From positions 62,001 to 126,000 of the forward strand of contig NZ_FXTY01000009.1 of the NCBI RefSeq assembly GCF_900182745.1: 64,000 nucleotides of DNA, given 5' to 3'. Shown one piece after another: positions 43,697 through 53,524 of the stretch; within the stretch, counting starts at the first letter, position 1; the number at the start of each line of letters is the position of its first letter. The translations under genes and the position numbers were made by a program. The stretch comes from Shimia sagamensis. Its GTDB lineage: Bacteria > Pseudomonadota > Alphaproteobacteria > Rhodobacterales > Rhodobacteraceae. The notes beneath the pieces were generated by a model. It saw nothing but the letters and a program-made list of their open reading frames with translations. It made no database searches and was not told the DNA's origin.

Positions 43697-45516
43697 TCTA
43701 CCGTCACCGACTTTGCGAGGTTGCGTGGTTGGTCCACGTCCGTACCTTTTGCAACAGCGGTATGGTAAGCCAACAGCTGTGCTGGAATGGCATATAGAAT
43801 GGGGGACAGAATGTCAGACACTTGTGGCATCTGAATGGTGTCCCACGTACCTTCTGCTCCGTCTTTCAAACCTTTTGCATCCGTGATCAAAAGTACCTTG
43901 CCTGCGCGTGCCATGACCTCCTGCATGTTGGAGATTGACTTGTCATAAAGCTCGTCGTGGGGTGCCAGAACAACAACAGGCACATGTTGGTCAATGAGAG
44001 CGATGGGGCCATGCTTAAGCTCGCCGGATGCGTAAGCTTCGGCGTGTATGTAGCTGATTTCTTTGAGCTTTAGAGCACCTTCTAAGGCGAGGGGGAACAT
44101 GCGGCCACGGCCCAGAAATAGAATGTCACGTGTTTCGGCCAGTTTTGCGGCCACTTGGGAAATTTTGGATTCAGATCCGATGGCCTGATTGATTAGGCCA
44201 GGCAATGCACGCAGGTCGCAAAGATGTTGGTTCAACTCTTCTGCCCCGAGCTGTCCACGGTCCTGCGCTGCTTTCAGTGCGAGGATGAGGAGAACGCTGA
44301 GTTGGCAAGTAAAGGCTTTGGTTGAGGCTACACCAATCTCTGCTCCTGCAAGAATGGGCAGAGCTAGATCACTTTCCCTTGCAATTGAGCTCTCGGGGAC
44401 ATTGATGACCGAAACAATCCTGTCAGCTTTGCCTGAGCAATAACGTAGCGCCGCAAGTGTGTCCGCGGTTTCTCCGGATTGCGACACAAAGAGCGCAACA
44501 GTGCCTTCGGTGATCGGCGGCTCGCGGTAGCGGAATTCGGATGCCACATCTACCTCGACGGGAATGCCGGCGATTTGTTCAAACCAGTATTTGGCAGTCA
44601 AACAAGCATAAGACGCAGTGCCACATGCCACCATGACCAGTCGCTTCACTTTAGAAAAGTCCAGGTCCCCACCTGGAAGGCAGATTTGAGTGCCATCGTT
44701 CGGCAAATAGTGCCGGATTGCCTCCCCCAGCACCGTTGGTTGTTCGGCGATCTCCTTGGCCATGAAGTGTTTATGACCACCTTTGTCGACCTGTGTTTGG
44801 TCGATGTTGATGGTTTTACACTCCCGTTGGACAACTTCGCCTAACTCGTTCCTTATTGTCACGCTAGCACGCGTCACAACGGCGCTGTCACCTTCTTCTA
44901 GGTAGGTGACCCGGTCGGTAAGGGGGGAAAGCGCGATGGCATCAGAGCCAACAAACATTTCTCCTTCGCCATGCCCGATGGCCAGAGGAGAGCCCTTGCG
45001 GGCGGCCACAATGAGATCCTCTTCACCTTCAAACAGGAAGGCCAAGGCAAAAGCGCCTTCAAGCTGCGCAATTGTTTTCAGCGCAGCGTCAATTGGTTGC
45101 AGGCCGGATTGCATGTGTGATTGAGCTACAAGAGCGATGGTTTCGGTGTCTGTTTCCGTTACAAACGAAATACCTTTTTCAGCCAGCTCTGCACGGAGCT
45201 CCCGGAAGTTTTCGACGATCCCGTTGTGCACAACTGCGACTGGCCCTGCTTGGTGAGGGTGTGCATTGGTGATGCTCGGCGCACCGTGTGTCGCCCAACG
45301 GGTGTGGCCAATCCCGGATTTGCCGCGCAATGGCTCATGAACCAGAAGATCAGACAAGTTGACCAGCTTGCCCACTGCCCGACGGCGATCCAAAGTGCTG
45401 TCATTGACAGTGGCAATTCCTGCGCTGTCATAGCCGCGGTATTCCAACCTTTTGAGCGCCTCAACAAGGATTGGTGCCACTTCGTGGTTGCCAAGTACCC
45501 CAACAATTCCACACAT
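43693..45516 (-). CDS. glmS: Glutamine-fructose-6-phosphate aminotransferase
   Basis: GlmS of 607 residues. It makes glucosamine 6-phosphate from fructose 6-phosphate and glutamine, the entry step to peptidoglycan and LPS amino sugars. The glutaminase nucleophile is Cys2 in MCGIVGVLG, with HTRWATHG and HNGIVENF. Two SIS domains follow (VACGTASYACL; LGRGRMFPLALEGALKLKE), and the C-terminal active-site loop is LAKSVTVE. The ATG overlaps the glmU stop (TAATG), forming a glmU-glmS operon. No glmS ribozyme is needed or seen in this overlap. Confidence 0.98.
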   Translation of the reverse strand: MCGIVGVLGNHEVAPILVEALKRLEYRGYDSAGIATVNDSTLDRRRAVGKLVNLSDLLVHEPLRGKSGIGHTRWATHGAPSITNAHPHQAGPVAVVHNGIVENFRELRAELAEKGISFVTETDTETIALVAQSHMQSGLQPIDAALKTIAQLEGAFALAFLFEGEEDLIVAARKGSPLAIGHGEGEMFVGSDAIALSPLTDRVTYLEEGDSAVVTRASVTIRNELGEVVQRECKTINIDQTQVDKGGHKHFMAKEIAEQPTVLGEAIRHYLPNDGTQICLPGGDLDFSKVKRLVMVACGTASYACLTAKYWFEQIAGIPVEVDVASEFRYREPPITEGTVALFVSQSGETADTLAALRYCSGKADRIVSVINVPESSIARESDLALPILAGAEIGVASTKAFTCQLSVLLILALKAAQDRGQLGAEELNQHLCDLRALPGLINQAIGSESKISQVAAKLAETRDILFLGRGRMFPLALEGALKLKEISYIHAEAYASGELKHGPIALIDQHVPVVVLAPHDELYDKSISNMQEVMARAGKVLLITDAKGLKDGAEGTWDTIQMPQVSDILSPILYAIPAQLLAYHTAVAKGTDVDQPRNLAKSVTVE

Positions 45517-46871
45517 TATTTGCTCTCCAATGCGCGTTTTCGTTTTCTCTTTTTTAAGATTTCAAACAATTTTTGGGCGACGCCTGGTTTTGTCTGTTGC
45601 TCTGCCCGGGCAATTGCCAACGCGGTATCTGGCACGTCTTTGGTGATCACGGAACCTGAGCCTGTCATGGCCTCGTTGCCCACTGAGACAGGAGCAATGA
45701 GCATTGTGTTAGACCCAATAAAGGCTTTGTCACCAATTGTGGTTCGATGTTTCATGACACCGTCGTAGTTGCAGGTAATTGTGCCCGCGCCGATGTTGGT
45801 GCCAGTTCCCAATGTTGCGTCGCCAATATAGGAAAGGTGATTCACTTTGGTACCCTCGCCAATCTCTGCGTTTTTGATTTCTACAAAGTTACCAACATGC
45901 ACGTTTTCTGAAAGCTCAGCGCCAGGGCGGAGGCGCGCATACGGTCCAACTATGGCACCGCGCGAAACATGGCACCCTTCGAGATGGGAAAAGGTTCGTA
46001 TGCGGGCGCCGGATTCGACTGTCACGCCAGGTCCAAAATAGACATTTGGCTCAATTATTGTGTCGCGACCAATGACGGTGTCAAAAGATAGCATCACGGT
46101 ATCGGGTTGCTGAAGCGTTACACCCAACTCCATCAGTTCTTGCCGCGCATGGGTCTGAAAAACCGCCTCTGCCTCAGCCAAATGGACCCGTGAATTGATC
46201 CCCAGAGTTTCGCTTTCCTCACAGGCCACAGCAGTGACACCCAAACCGCGTTTATGGGCCAGTCCAACAACATCGGTCAGGTAGAATTCTCCCTGCGCAT
46301 TGTTCGGTGTTATGTCGTCAATCAGAGAGAAAAGTGTTTCTCGATCAGCAAGCATTACGCCAGAGTTACAGAAGGTTACAGCGCGTTCTTCTTCGGACGC
46401 ATCGGCAAACTCGACGATCCGTACTAGCTGATCTTCTGACATTAGCAGGCGACCGTACTTTCCAGGATCCGCCGCTTCAAAACCCAGAACAACCACGGCG
46501 TTTTGTGCCTTGGCAGCCACCATGGCTTCCAGTGTTTCGGCCCGGACAAATGGTGTGTCGCCAAAAAGAACAATTACGTCACCGTCAAAGTCTTTGAGCG
46601 CGTCACGGCAAACCTCAACCGCATGGGCCGTGCCGTTTTGCTCTTTTTGTTCGACGACAAAAACACCCTCGTCAAAACCTGTGGCAGCGGATCGCACCGC
46701 GTCAAACCCGTGCCCGGCCACAACCACGACGCGCTCCGGAGCCAACGCAGCGCCAGCCTGCATGGCGTGAACCAACATGGGCGCGTTGGCAATGGGGTGC
46801 AGAACCTTCGGCAGGTCTGAATTCATCCGTGTGCCTTTGCCTGCGGCCAGGATGACAAGTGCAATGCTCAT
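45516..46871 (-). CDS. glmU: Bifunctional UDP-N-acetylglucosamine pyrophosphorylase/glucosamine-1-phosphate acetyltransferase
   Basis: GlmU of 451 residues. The N-terminal uridyltransferase has LAAGKGTRMNSDLPKVLHP. The C-terminal left-handed beta-helix acetyltransferase has hexapeptide repeats (IGEGTKVNHLSYIGDATLG; GAGTITCNYDG) with the catalytic His in NHLSYIGD. It makes UDP-GlcNAc for the cell wall and lipid A. First gene of a glmU-glmS-alkD-like operon and divergent from the phosphatase gene across 134 bp. Confidence 0.98.
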   Translation of the reverse strand: MSIALVILAAGKGTRMNSDLPKVLHPIANAPMLVHAMQAGAALAPERVVVVAGHGFDAVRSAATGFDEGVFVVEQKEQNGTAHAVEVCRDALKDFDGDVIVLFGDTPFVRAETLEAMVAAKAQNAVVVLGFEAADPGKYGRLLMSEDQLVRIVEFADASEEERAVTFCNSGVMLADRETLFSLIDDITPNNAQGEFYLTDVVGLAHKRGLGVTAVACEESETLGINSRVHLAEAEAVFQTHARQELMELGVTLQQPDTVMLSFDTVIGRDTIIEPNVYFGPGVTVESGARIRTFSHLEGCHVSRGAIVGPYARLRPGAELSENVHVGNFVEIKNAEIGEGTKVNHLSYIGDATLGTGTNIGAGTITCNYDGVMKHRTTIGDKAFIGSNTMLIAPVSVGNEAMTGSGSVITKDVPDTALAIARAEQQTKPGVAQKLFEILKKRKRKRALESK

Positions 46872-47005
46872 CTGATTTCTCTTTTATTTCGATTGTCCCC
46901 GTTTTATCCGAGTGCTGGAAGGGTGCAAGGCCAACGGCCATCAATTCAGGTTGCGCCCTGTAACAGCGATGCGCGGGAAGTCGCGCAGGCGGCAGGGAGC
47001 AGTAC

Positions 47006-47680
47006 ATGAGAACCGTGGTTTTTGATCTGGATGGTACACTTGCGGACACTAGCGGTGATCTGATTGCTGCTGCCAATGTGTGTTTTCGCGATATGGGATA
47101 TGGAGATGTACTTTCGGTGGAAAAAGACGCGGGAGTTGCGTTGCGCGGAGGACGGCGCATGTTGACCGAAGGGCTTTCTCGTTTGGAAGTGCTGGATGAG
47201 GCCACCGTGACAAAATATTATCCCATTTTGTTAGAGGCTTATGGTGGTGCGATTGCTACACATACGGTGATATACGATGGGGCCATGGAAGCGGTTGAGA
47301 CGCTCAAGTCACGAGGCTATGGCGTTGGCATCTGTACCAACAAACCGGAAGCCCTTGCGGGGCAGCTTTTAAACGCGCTTGGCGTTCGGGAGGCTTTTGG
47401 CGCTTTGGTTGGGGCCGACACTTTACCTGTACGCAAGCCCGATCCTTTGCCGTTGCAGGAAACAGCACGGCGGTTGAACGGCGATCCAGCGCAGACGTTG
47501 CTTGTTGGTGACAGCGACACAGACCGAAACACTGCGCGGGCGGCTGGAGTGCCAAGCGTTTTAGTAACCTTTGGGCCAAGTGGCGAGGATATGGCTGCAC
47601 TGGAACCTGAAGCGTTACTGCATGACTATGCGGCTCTGCCGCAAGTTGTTACGGCGTTGATTGGCCAAAATACGAATTGA
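47006..47680 (+). CDS. gph: Phosphoglycolate phosphatase-type HAD hydrolase
   Basis: The 224-residue HAD protein has nucleophile motif DLDGTLADTSGDL, motif II in GICTNKPEAL, Lys in PVRKPDPLP, and motif IV LLVGDSDTDRNTARAAG. This matches Gph, which removes phosphate from 2-phosphoglycolate made by photorespiration or DNA repair. In alphaproteobacteria gph is often divergent from glmU, as here. The substrate call rests on family and context. Confidence 0.88.
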   Translation: MRTVVFDLDGTLADTSGDLIAAANVCFRDMGYGDVLSVEKDAGVALRGGRRMLTEGLSRLEVLDEATVTKYYPILLEAYGGAIATHTVIYDGAMEAVETLKSRGYGVGICTNKPEALAGQLLNALGVREAFGALVGADTLPVRKPDPLPLQETARRLNGDPAQTLLVGDSDTDRNTARAAGVPSVLVTFGPSGEDMAALEPEALLHDYAALPQVVTALIGQNTN

Positions 47681-47739
47681 TTTCAGATGTGCATCGCCAA
47701 CCACATCTCTGATGTGACCACCCAACTGCGAGTGTCAAA

Positions 47740-48933
47740 ATGAGCGAAGATTTTACAGGCAATTTCACCCAGCAACTGCCGATCTCCGAGGAGGCCATCC
47801 AGGCTGCTGTCTCAGTGATGCGGGGCGGGCGATTGCACCGATACAACCTAACAGAGGGGGAGATTGGAGAGGTTTCCCTTCTGGAACAGGAATTTGCAGC
47901 CTACGTCGGGAGCAATTTTTGTTTGGCTGTGGCCTCGGGAGGCTATGCGCTTGCCTGTGCTCTGCGCGCGATGGACGTGAAGCCGGGCGATCGAGTTTTG
48001 ACCAATGCCTTCACTTTGGCGCCGGTGCCGGGCGCAATTGCAAGTATTGGTGCGGTGCCGGTCTTTGTTGGTGTGACGGAGGGGCTGGTGATTGATCTGG
48101 CGGACTTGGAAGTCAAAGCGGATCAAGCGGATGTTCTCATGTTGTCTCATATGCGCGGGCATATCTGCGATATGGAAGCGCTTATGGCGATTTGTGACGC
48201 ACATGGTGTCACAGTGATTGAAGATTGCGCGCATACGATGGGAGGAGGATGGAAAGGGGTTCCCTCTGGACGTCATGGGGCAATGGCCTGTTATTCCACC
48301 CAGACCTATAAACACATCAACTCTGGTGAAGGCGGTTTCCTGATCAGCGATGATGAGACCCTCATGGCACGAGCTGTGATGCTATCAGGCAGTTACATGC
48401 TCTATGAGCGACACGGCGCTGCCCCGTCTCCTGAAATTTTCGAAGGAGTAAAGTACCACACCCCCAACGTGTCCGGTCGGATGGATCATTTGCGTGCAGC
48501 CATTTTGCGGCCGCAGTTGCGTGAACTGGATGCCCAAGTGGTGGCCTGGAATGAGCGGCATGATATCTTGCTGTCTGGATTGCAGGGAACCCCGGGCCTT
48601 ACGGTTGTTGAGCGCCCTGAAGACGAGGCTTACGTTGGTAGCTCTATTCAGATGGTTTTGTTGGATTGGCCTGAAGAGCAGATCAATGAGGTGCTGACTC
48701 GCTGCGGCAAGCGGGGGGTTGAGCTCAAATGGTTTGGTGGCGCTGAACCTGTCGCCTTTACTTCGCGCTACGACAGTTGGCGCTACGCGCCTTCTGAGGC
48801 AATGCCGAAGACGGATCGCATCTTGAAGGGTATTGTGGATATGCGCATCCCGCTCACCTTCTCAGAGGCGGATTGCGCGTTGATCGCACGCATTATTCGG
48901 GATGAAGTAAGCGCGGTTTTTCAGGCTGGCTGA
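47740..48933 (+). CDS. DegT/DnrJ/EryC1/StrS family aminotransferase
   Basis: The 397-residue PLP enzyme has the DegT pattern: ASGGYALACALRAMDVKPGD in the cofactor-binding region, D162 in VIEDCAHTMGGG, and the PLP Lys K191 in STQTYKHINSGEGGF. The family transaminates keto-sugars for surface polysaccharides or antibiotics, or acts as dehydratase when the Lys is lost; here the Lys is present. No nucleotide-sugar genes adjoin it, so it is an isolated member. It lies 59 bp after gph and converges on the ArsC-like gene 5 bp away. Confidence 0.88.
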   Translation: MSEDFTGNFTQQLPISEEAIQAAVSVMRGGRLHRYNLTEGEIGEVSLLEQEFAAYVGSNFCLAVASGGYALACALRAMDVKPGDRVLTNAFTLAPVPGAIASIGAVPVFVGVTEGLVIDLADLEVKADQADVLMLSHMRGHICDMEALMAICDAHGVTVIEDCAHTMGGGWKGVPSGRHGAMACYSTQTYKHINSGEGGFLISDDETLMARAVMLSGSYMLYERHGAAPSPEIFEGVKYHTPNVSGRMDHLRAAILRPQLRELDAQVVAWNERHDILLSGLQGTPGLTVVERPEDEAYVGSSIQMVLLDWPEEQINEVLTRCGKRGVELKWFGGAEPVAFTSRYDSWRYAPSEAMPKTDRILKGIVDMRIPLTFSEADCALIARIIRDEVSAVFQAG

Positions 48934-48938
48934 CGCCC

Positions 48939-49277
48939 TTAGAGGATGTCGAGAACCGCTTCTGGCGGACGGCCAAATGCGGCTTTGCCGTTGGCGATCA
49001 CGATTGGGCGTTCAATCAGCTTGGGGTGTGCGGCCATAGCGGCCAGCAATTTGGCATCGTCATCTGATTTGGAGAGGCCAAGCTCTTTGAACAAGCCCTC
49101 TTTAGGGCGCATCATTTCGATAGTCGTCACGCCTAGGAGTTCTTTGATTGACGCCAATTCGTCTAGGCTTGGAGTGTCCTCGAGGTAACGACGCACAGTA
49201 ACGCCGCCCTTTTCCTCAACAAGTGTCAGTGTTTGACGGGACTTAGAACAGCGTGGGTTGTGCCAAATAGTGATCAT
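48939..49277 (-). CDS. arsC: Arsenate reductase family protein (ArsC, glutaredoxin type)
   Basis: The 112-residue protein begins [20 protein letters not shown], with the active-site Cys in a single-cysteine thioredoxin fold, and ends [20 protein letters not shown], the ArsC C-terminal pattern. It would reduce arsenate to arsenite with glutaredoxin, or be a related Spx/YffB-type protein. It overlaps pyrD by 4 bp and has no arsenite efflux or regulator genes nearby, so the arsenic role is uncertain. Confidence 0.85.
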   Translation of the reverse strand: MITIWHNPRCSKSRQTLTLVEEKGGVTVRRYLEDTPSLDELASIKELLGVTTIEMMRPKEGLFKELGLSKSDDDAKLLAAMAAHPKLIERPIVIANGKAAFGRPPEAVLDIL

Positions 49278-50341
49278 AGCCAGTCCTCTCGTTTGCTGCC
49301 CACAGCCTCAGAGACATTGTCAAACCCGTCCTTTTGCAGAAGTTTGTCCAGGTCGCGAATGATGGTTTCGGCCAACGAGAAGCCGCCATACACCAAAGCG
49401 GTATAGAGTTGCACAGCGCCGGCGCCGGCGCAGATTTTTGCATAGGCTTGTTCGGCTGACCCAATACCACCAACTCCGATCAGTGGGATGTTGCCGTCCG
49501 TCAGTTTGGACAGCTGCGCCAATACGCGTGTCGACTTCTCAAACAGCGGTGCGCCGGACAGCCCGCCAGTTTGATCTTTGTGAGCACTCAAAAGGCCCTC
49601 GCGAGACAGGGTTGTGTTGCTTGCGATGATTGCGTCCAAGCCGCTTTCGGCGGCCACTTCGGCAATCTCCGCAAGCTCAGTTTCGGTCAAATCGGGGGCG
49701 ATCTTTAGGAACACCGGAATCTTGCGGTCAAGATCTTCACGGGCTTCCATTACGCCGGCCAAAAGTGCAGAAAGCGCTGCTTTACCCTGCAGGTCACGCA
49801 ATTTCTCGGTGTTCGGGGAGCTTACGTTCACTGTGGCAAAATCCAGATGTTCGCCGCAGTGTGCCAGAACACGCGCAAAATCTTCTGCGCGGTTCTCGCT
49901 GTCTTTGTTGGCCCCGAGATTGAGGCCGATCACGGCATCTTTGGGCCGTTGGGCTAGTCGGGTGTTGATAGTGGCCATGCCGTCGTTGTTAAACCCAAAG
50001 CGATTGATCGCGGCTTTGTCTTCAGTCAGACGGAACAAACGGGGCCTTGGATTGCCAGGTTGCGGACGTGGGGTGGCGGCGCCAACTTCAACAAAACCAA
50101 AGCCGGATTTGGACAGCGCGGCCAACGCGGTCGCGTTCTTGTCAAAACCTGCTGCAAGGCCAACTGGATTTGGCAGGTCAAGTCCGGCCAGCGTTGTCTT
50201 GAGGCGCGATGAGGTTATCGCACCCGGTGCATTCCCCAGGCCCATTTCCAATGCTTTAAGCGCCAGGCCGTGTGATTTTTCGGGATCCATGTTGCGTAGC
50301 ACATTCATTCCGACGGTTTCGAGGCCTCGCTTCAGGCTCAT
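49274..50341 (-). CDS. pyrD: Dihydroorotate dehydrogenase (quinone)
   Basis: Class 2 PyrD of 355 residues, membrane-associated and quinone-dependent. It oxidises dihydroorotate to orotate in pyrimidine synthesis. FMN and substrate motifs are visible: [50 protein letters not shown] (active-site Ser), [13 protein letters not shown] and [13 protein letters not shown]. It overlaps the DUF952 gene upstream by 4 bp and the ArsC-like gene downstream by 4 bp, so all three are co-transcribed. Confidence 0.97.
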   Translation of the reverse strand: MSLKRGLETVGMNVLRNMDPEKSHGLALKALEMGLGNAPGAITSSRLKTTLAGLDLPNPVGLAAGFDKNATALAALSKSGFGFVEVGAATPRPQPGNPRPRLFRLTEDKAAINRFGFNNDGMATINTRLAQRPKDAVIGLNLGANKDSENRAEDFARVLAHCGEHLDFATVNVSSPNTEKLRDLQGKAALSALLAGVMEAREDLDRKIPVFLKIAPDLTETELAEIAEVAAESGLDAIIASNTTLSREGLLSAHKDQTGGLSGAPLFEKSTRVLAQLSKLTDGNIPLIGVGGIGSAEQAYAKICAGAGAVQLYTALVYGGFSLAETIIRDLDKLLQKDGFDNVSEAVGSKREDWL

Positions 50342-50679
50342 GACAATACTCCAGCAGGAAATTCATGTTGTCCGTCAATCAACGGCAAAGGTTGTGCCCA
50401 CGTCACGTCCAACAGGCGGAACTCGCGGTACAAATGTGGGAACTCTGCGCCACCGCGTGACACTTCCCATTTCAAATCATCCCCCATTGGCTCACTTTCG
50501 CAGGCCAAAAGGAATAAGTCCTCTTCGTCCGCGAAATGCTTGGCCGCAGTTTCAGCGGCCTGCTTTGCAGTGGAGAAATGAATGTAGCCATCGGCCACAT
50601 CAACAGGCGCGCCTGCGGATTGCCCGTTGGCTCGCAGGGCCGCCCATTCATCGGAGCGGAATATCTTGAAGATCAGCAT
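50338..50679 (-). CDS. DUF952 domain protein
   Basis: I start at the ATG at 50679 ([19 protein letters not shown]); codons further upstream would run into the promoter of the divergent nucleotidase gene. The 113-residue protein is a DUF952 member, with [18 protein letters not shown] and [20 protein letters not shown]. The fold resembles ADP-ribosyl-type proteins but the function is unknown. In alphaproteobacteria it often lies beside pyrD, as here with a 4-bp overlap. Confidence 0.88.
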   Translation of the reverse strand: MLIFKIFRSDEWAALRANGQSAGAPVDVADGYIHFSTAKQAAETAAKHFADEEDLFLLACESEPMGDDLKWEVSRGGAEFPHLYREFRLLDVTWAQPLPLIDGQHEFPAGVLS

Positions 50680-50801
50680 AGCCTGCTCATGCAACGGACA
50701 AGGCGTTAGGTCAAGCGCGTCCTTATATGTAATATCTTTGACATTTGAGCCGTTTAAACGGCACGATATTGACTGAATGATAAAAAGAGAGGGGATTCTC
50801 C

Positions 50802-52361
50802 ATGATTGCTCGTTTGATGACAGGGGCGGCAGCACTGGCCGTAACAGCCGGAATGGCCGCAGCGGATTACACGCTGACAGTTTTGCACACCAATGATTTT
50901 CATGCTCGGTTTGAGCCTATTTCCAAATACGATTCAGGTTGCGGCGAAGAGTCCAACGCTGAAGGTAAATGCTTTGGCGGTTCCGCGCGTTTGGTGACTG
51001 CGCTGGCTGACGCCCGTGCACGTTCTAACAACTCGATTCTAGTGGACGGCGGTGACCAATTCCAGGGCACGCTGTTTTATACCTACTACAAAGGTAAACT
51101 TGCGGCCGAAATGATGAACAAGCTTGGTTATGACGGCATGACCGTTGGCAACCACGAGTTTGACGATGGCCCAGAAGTTTTGCGTGGCTTCATGGACGCG
51201 GTGAATTTCCCAGTTCTGATGTCAAATGCTGACTTTTCCGGTGAAGCGCTTTTGGCGGATAAGCTGCTGAAATCCACGGTGATCGAACGTGGCGGCGAAA
51301 AAATTGGCCTCATTGGCCTTACACCTCAGGACACAGATGAGCTTGCAAGCCCAGGTCCAAACATCACGTTCACCGACCCATCAGAAGCTGTTCAAGGTGA
51401 AGTTGATAAGCTTACCGAGATGGGGGTGAACAAAATTATTGTGCTGAGCCACTCTGGCTATGGTGTGGATCAGAAGGTTGCGGCCAATACCACTGGCGTT
51501 GACGTGATCGTCGGTGGCCATTCCAACACGCTGTTGTCCAACACGTCCGACCGTGCTGAAGGCCCATACCCAACCATGGTTGGCACCACCGCCATTGTGT
51601 CTGCATACGCCTACGGCAAATTCCTTGGCGAGTTGAATGTGACCTTCAACGATGCAGGCGAAATTGTGGAAGCCGCCGGTGAGCCGATCATTATGGATGC
51701 TGCTGTAGCTGAAGATGAAGCCACCAAAGCGCGTATTGCAGAAGCTGCGGCACCGCTGGAAGAAATCCGCAAACGGGTTGTCGCGGAGACAGCAGAAGCG
51801 ATTGACGGTGAGCGGGGGTCTTGCCGTGCCGGAGAATGCACCATGGGCAACCTGATTGCCGATGCAATGCTGGATCGTGTGAAAGATCAGGGTGTGCAGA
51901 TTGCCATCCAAAACGGCGGTGGCATCCGTGCCTCCATTGATGCGGGTGAAGTGACCATGGGTGAAGTTCTGACCGTTCTTCCGTTCCAGAACACGCTGTC
52001 CACTTTCCAAGTTACCGGCGAAACCATTGTTGCTGCACTGGAAAATGGCGTGAGCCAGCATGAAGAAGGTGCCGGCCGGTTCCCACAGGTTGCGGGCATG
52101 TCTTATGCCTTTGATGCGAGCCAAGAGGCTGGCAGCCGAGTAAGCGACGTGATGGTTGGTGGCGAGCCAATCGACGCCGGTAAGCTCTATAACGTGGTGT
52201 CCAACAACTATGTGCGCAATGGCGGCGACGGCTACAAAATGTTCCGCGATGCGCAGAACGCTTATGATTATGGTCCGGACCTGGCGGATGTAACTGCTGA
52301 GTATCTGGCGGCCCAAGGGCCGTTCAAACCATTCTTGGATGGCCGTATCACTATGAAGTAA
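50802..52361 (+). CDS. Periplasmic 5'-nucleotidase/metallophosphatase
   Basis: The 519-residue precursor has a signal peptide (MIARLMTGAAALAVTAGMAA). The metallophosphatase domain has LHTNDFHARFEP, VDGGDQFQGTLF, VGNHEFDDGPEVL, LSHSGYG and VGGHSNTLLS, all ligands of a two-metal centre. The C-terminal nucleotidase domain has QNGGGIRASIDAGEVT, which binds the base. It would dephosphorylate extracellular nucleotides so the nucleoside and phosphate can be taken up. A terminator follows 20 bp past the stop. Confidence 0.95.
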   Translation: MIARLMTGAAALAVTAGMAAADYTLTVLHTNDFHARFEPISKYDSGCGEESNAEGKCFGGSARLVTALADARARSNNSILVDGGDQFQGTLFYTYYKGKLAAEMMNKLGYDGMTVGNHEFDDGPEVLRGFMDAVNFPVLMSNADFSGEALLADKLLKSTVIERGGEKIGLIGLTPQDTDELASPGPNITFTDPSEAVQGEVDKLTEMGVNKIIVLSHSGYGVDQKVAANTTGVDVIVGGHSNTLLSNTSDRAEGPYPTMVGTTAIVSAYAYGKFLGELNVTFNDAGEIVEAAGEPIIMDAAVAEDEATKARIAEAAAPLEEIRKRVVAETAEAIDGERGSCRAGECTMGNLIADAMLDRVKDQGVQIAIQNGGGIRASIDAGEVTMGEVLTVLPFQNTLSTFQVTGETIVAALENGVSQHEEGAGRFPQVAGMSYAFDASQEAGSRVSDVMVGGEPIDAGKLYNVVSNNYVRNGGDGYKMFRDAQNAYDYGPDLADVTAEYLAAQGPFKPFLDGRITMK

Positions 52362-52384
52362 ATCGTCTGACTTGACGATCTTTG

Positions 52385-52417
52385 CCCTCGCTAGGAAACT
52401 GGCGGGGGTTTTCTTTT
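52385..52417 (+). terminator. Terminator after the 5'-nucleotidase gene
   Basis: CCCTCGC (52385-52391) pairs with GCGGGGG (52402-52408), including one G-U pair, around a 10-nt loop, and is followed by TTTTCTTTT. It ends just before the DUF1992 start. Confidence 0.8.
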
Positions 52418-52426
52418 GGGGCAGTC

Positions 52427-52732
52427 ATGGACCATCCGCTTTCTTATCCGATCAATCAGAAAATCTGCTGGGCGGAAGCGGGAGGTGAATTTGATAACCT
52501 TGAGGGCGCGGGCAAGCCATTGCGAACAGACGCGGCCCTCGGAAACGTGTTGCTCAATCGGTTGGTCGATGTAGCCGGCGGTGAACCCAAGATTGTTCCG
52601 CTGTCGCGGGAGCCCGGCAAGTTGCGGGGAAATCTGCGCGAAGTGGAGGGCCAATGCCAACGTCAGGACATCTTTTGGGATATGCCGATGTCGGAAGCCA
52701 AGATTGATCTGGCACGAAAGGTGCATGGCTGA
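52427..52732 (+). CDS. DUF1992 (DnaJ-homologue subfamily C) protein
   Basis: I start at the ATG at 52427 (MDHPLSYPINQKICWAEAGG); earlier codons would cover the terminator. The 101-residue protein has the DUF1992 pattern EFDNLEGAGKPL, then LLNRLVDVAGGEPKIVPLS. Despite the DnaJ name it has no J-domain HPD. Function unknown. Its stop overlaps the start of the SRAP gene (TGATG), so the two are translated together. Confidence 0.85.
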   Translation: MDHPLSYPINQKICWAEAGGEFDNLEGAGKPLRTDAALGNVLLNRLVDVAGGEPKIVPLSREPGKLRGNLREVEGQCQRQDIFWDMPMSEAKIDLARKVHG

Positions 52733-53388
52733 TGTGTGGTAGGTTCGCCATAACGCTTCCCACTGATGCTATGGCGCAGCTGTTTTCGGCCACACCCGCC
52801 AACAATCTTCCAGATGTTCCAAATTTCAATGTTTGTCCTACCAATCAGGTTCACGTCGTGTTGGGCGAAAAAGATGTGGCAAGGCGATTGGTGTCTATGC
52901 GGTGGGGGTTCGTTCCCCATTGGTACAAAACACCATCGGATGGACCGTTGTTGATCAATGCCCGCGCGGAGACATTGGCAGAAAAGCCAGCATTTCGAGT
53001 ACCTTGTCGAGAGCGGCGGTGCTTGATTCCGGTGACCGGGTTTTATGAATGGACCAAGGACGACGAAGGGGTTCGGTGGCCGTGGTACATTTCAGCAGAA
53101 GCGCCTTTGGCTTTGGCCGGGGTTTGGCAGGAGTGGTCGCAGGGAGATGAGGTCAAATCCACTTGCGCGATTGTGACCACCAACGCGAATGAGACAGTTT
53201 CCCAGATCCACCATCGCATGCCAGTGGTGATTGACGAAGAAGATTGGGGGTTGTGGCTTGGGGAGCAAGGGCATGGAGCCGCGACATTGATGAAATCTGC
53301 GGGCGCGGATCTTCTGTCCTTTCATCAGGTCGACCGTGCAGTGAACTCAAACCGTGCCTCCGGCCGCGAGCTAGTTGATCCACTCTAG
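52732..53388 (+). CDS. SOS response-associated peptidase (SRAP/YedK/HMCES)
   Basis: The 218-residue protein starts MCGRF, with the catalytic Cys2 that forms a thiazolidine link to abasic sites in single-stranded DNA. The other conserved parts are MRWGFVP, LLINARAETLAEKPAFR, CLIPVTGFYEW and IHHRMPVV with the active-site His. It shields abasic sites from error-prone cleavage. It overlaps the DUF1992 gene by 1 nt. I see no clear LexA box near it. Confidence 0.95.
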   Translation: MCGRFAITLPTDAMAQLFSATPANNLPDVPNFNVCPTNQVHVVLGEKDVARRLVSMRWGFVPHWYKTPSDGPLLINARAETLAEKPAFRVPCRERRCLIPVTGFYEWTKDDEGVRWPWYISAEAPLALAGVWQEWSQGDEVKSTCAIVTTNANETVSQIHHRMPVVIDEEDWGLWLGEQGHGAATLMKSAGADLLSFHQVDRAVNSNRASGRELVDPL

Positions 53389-53524
53389 TATTCGATTTTG
53401 CGCGAAGGTCGCGGGCTGATTTTCAAGAAATCTGCGACAATCCTTCAGCTTCTGAGGGGCGGCAAGTGCCTTGGCGTTAGGCGGCTGGCCTGAGATGATG
53501 TGGTGAACTTAATGGAGGGTCCCA

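Noticed and set aside
45514-45535. glmS ribozyme/riboswitch upstream of glmS
   Set aside because: glmS overlaps the glmU stop by one base, so there is no room for a leader; such ribozymes belong to Gram-positive bacteria.
51381-52316. 311-codon open frame antisense to the 5'-nucleotidase gene
   Set aside because: Shadow of a gene whose motifs are unambiguous.
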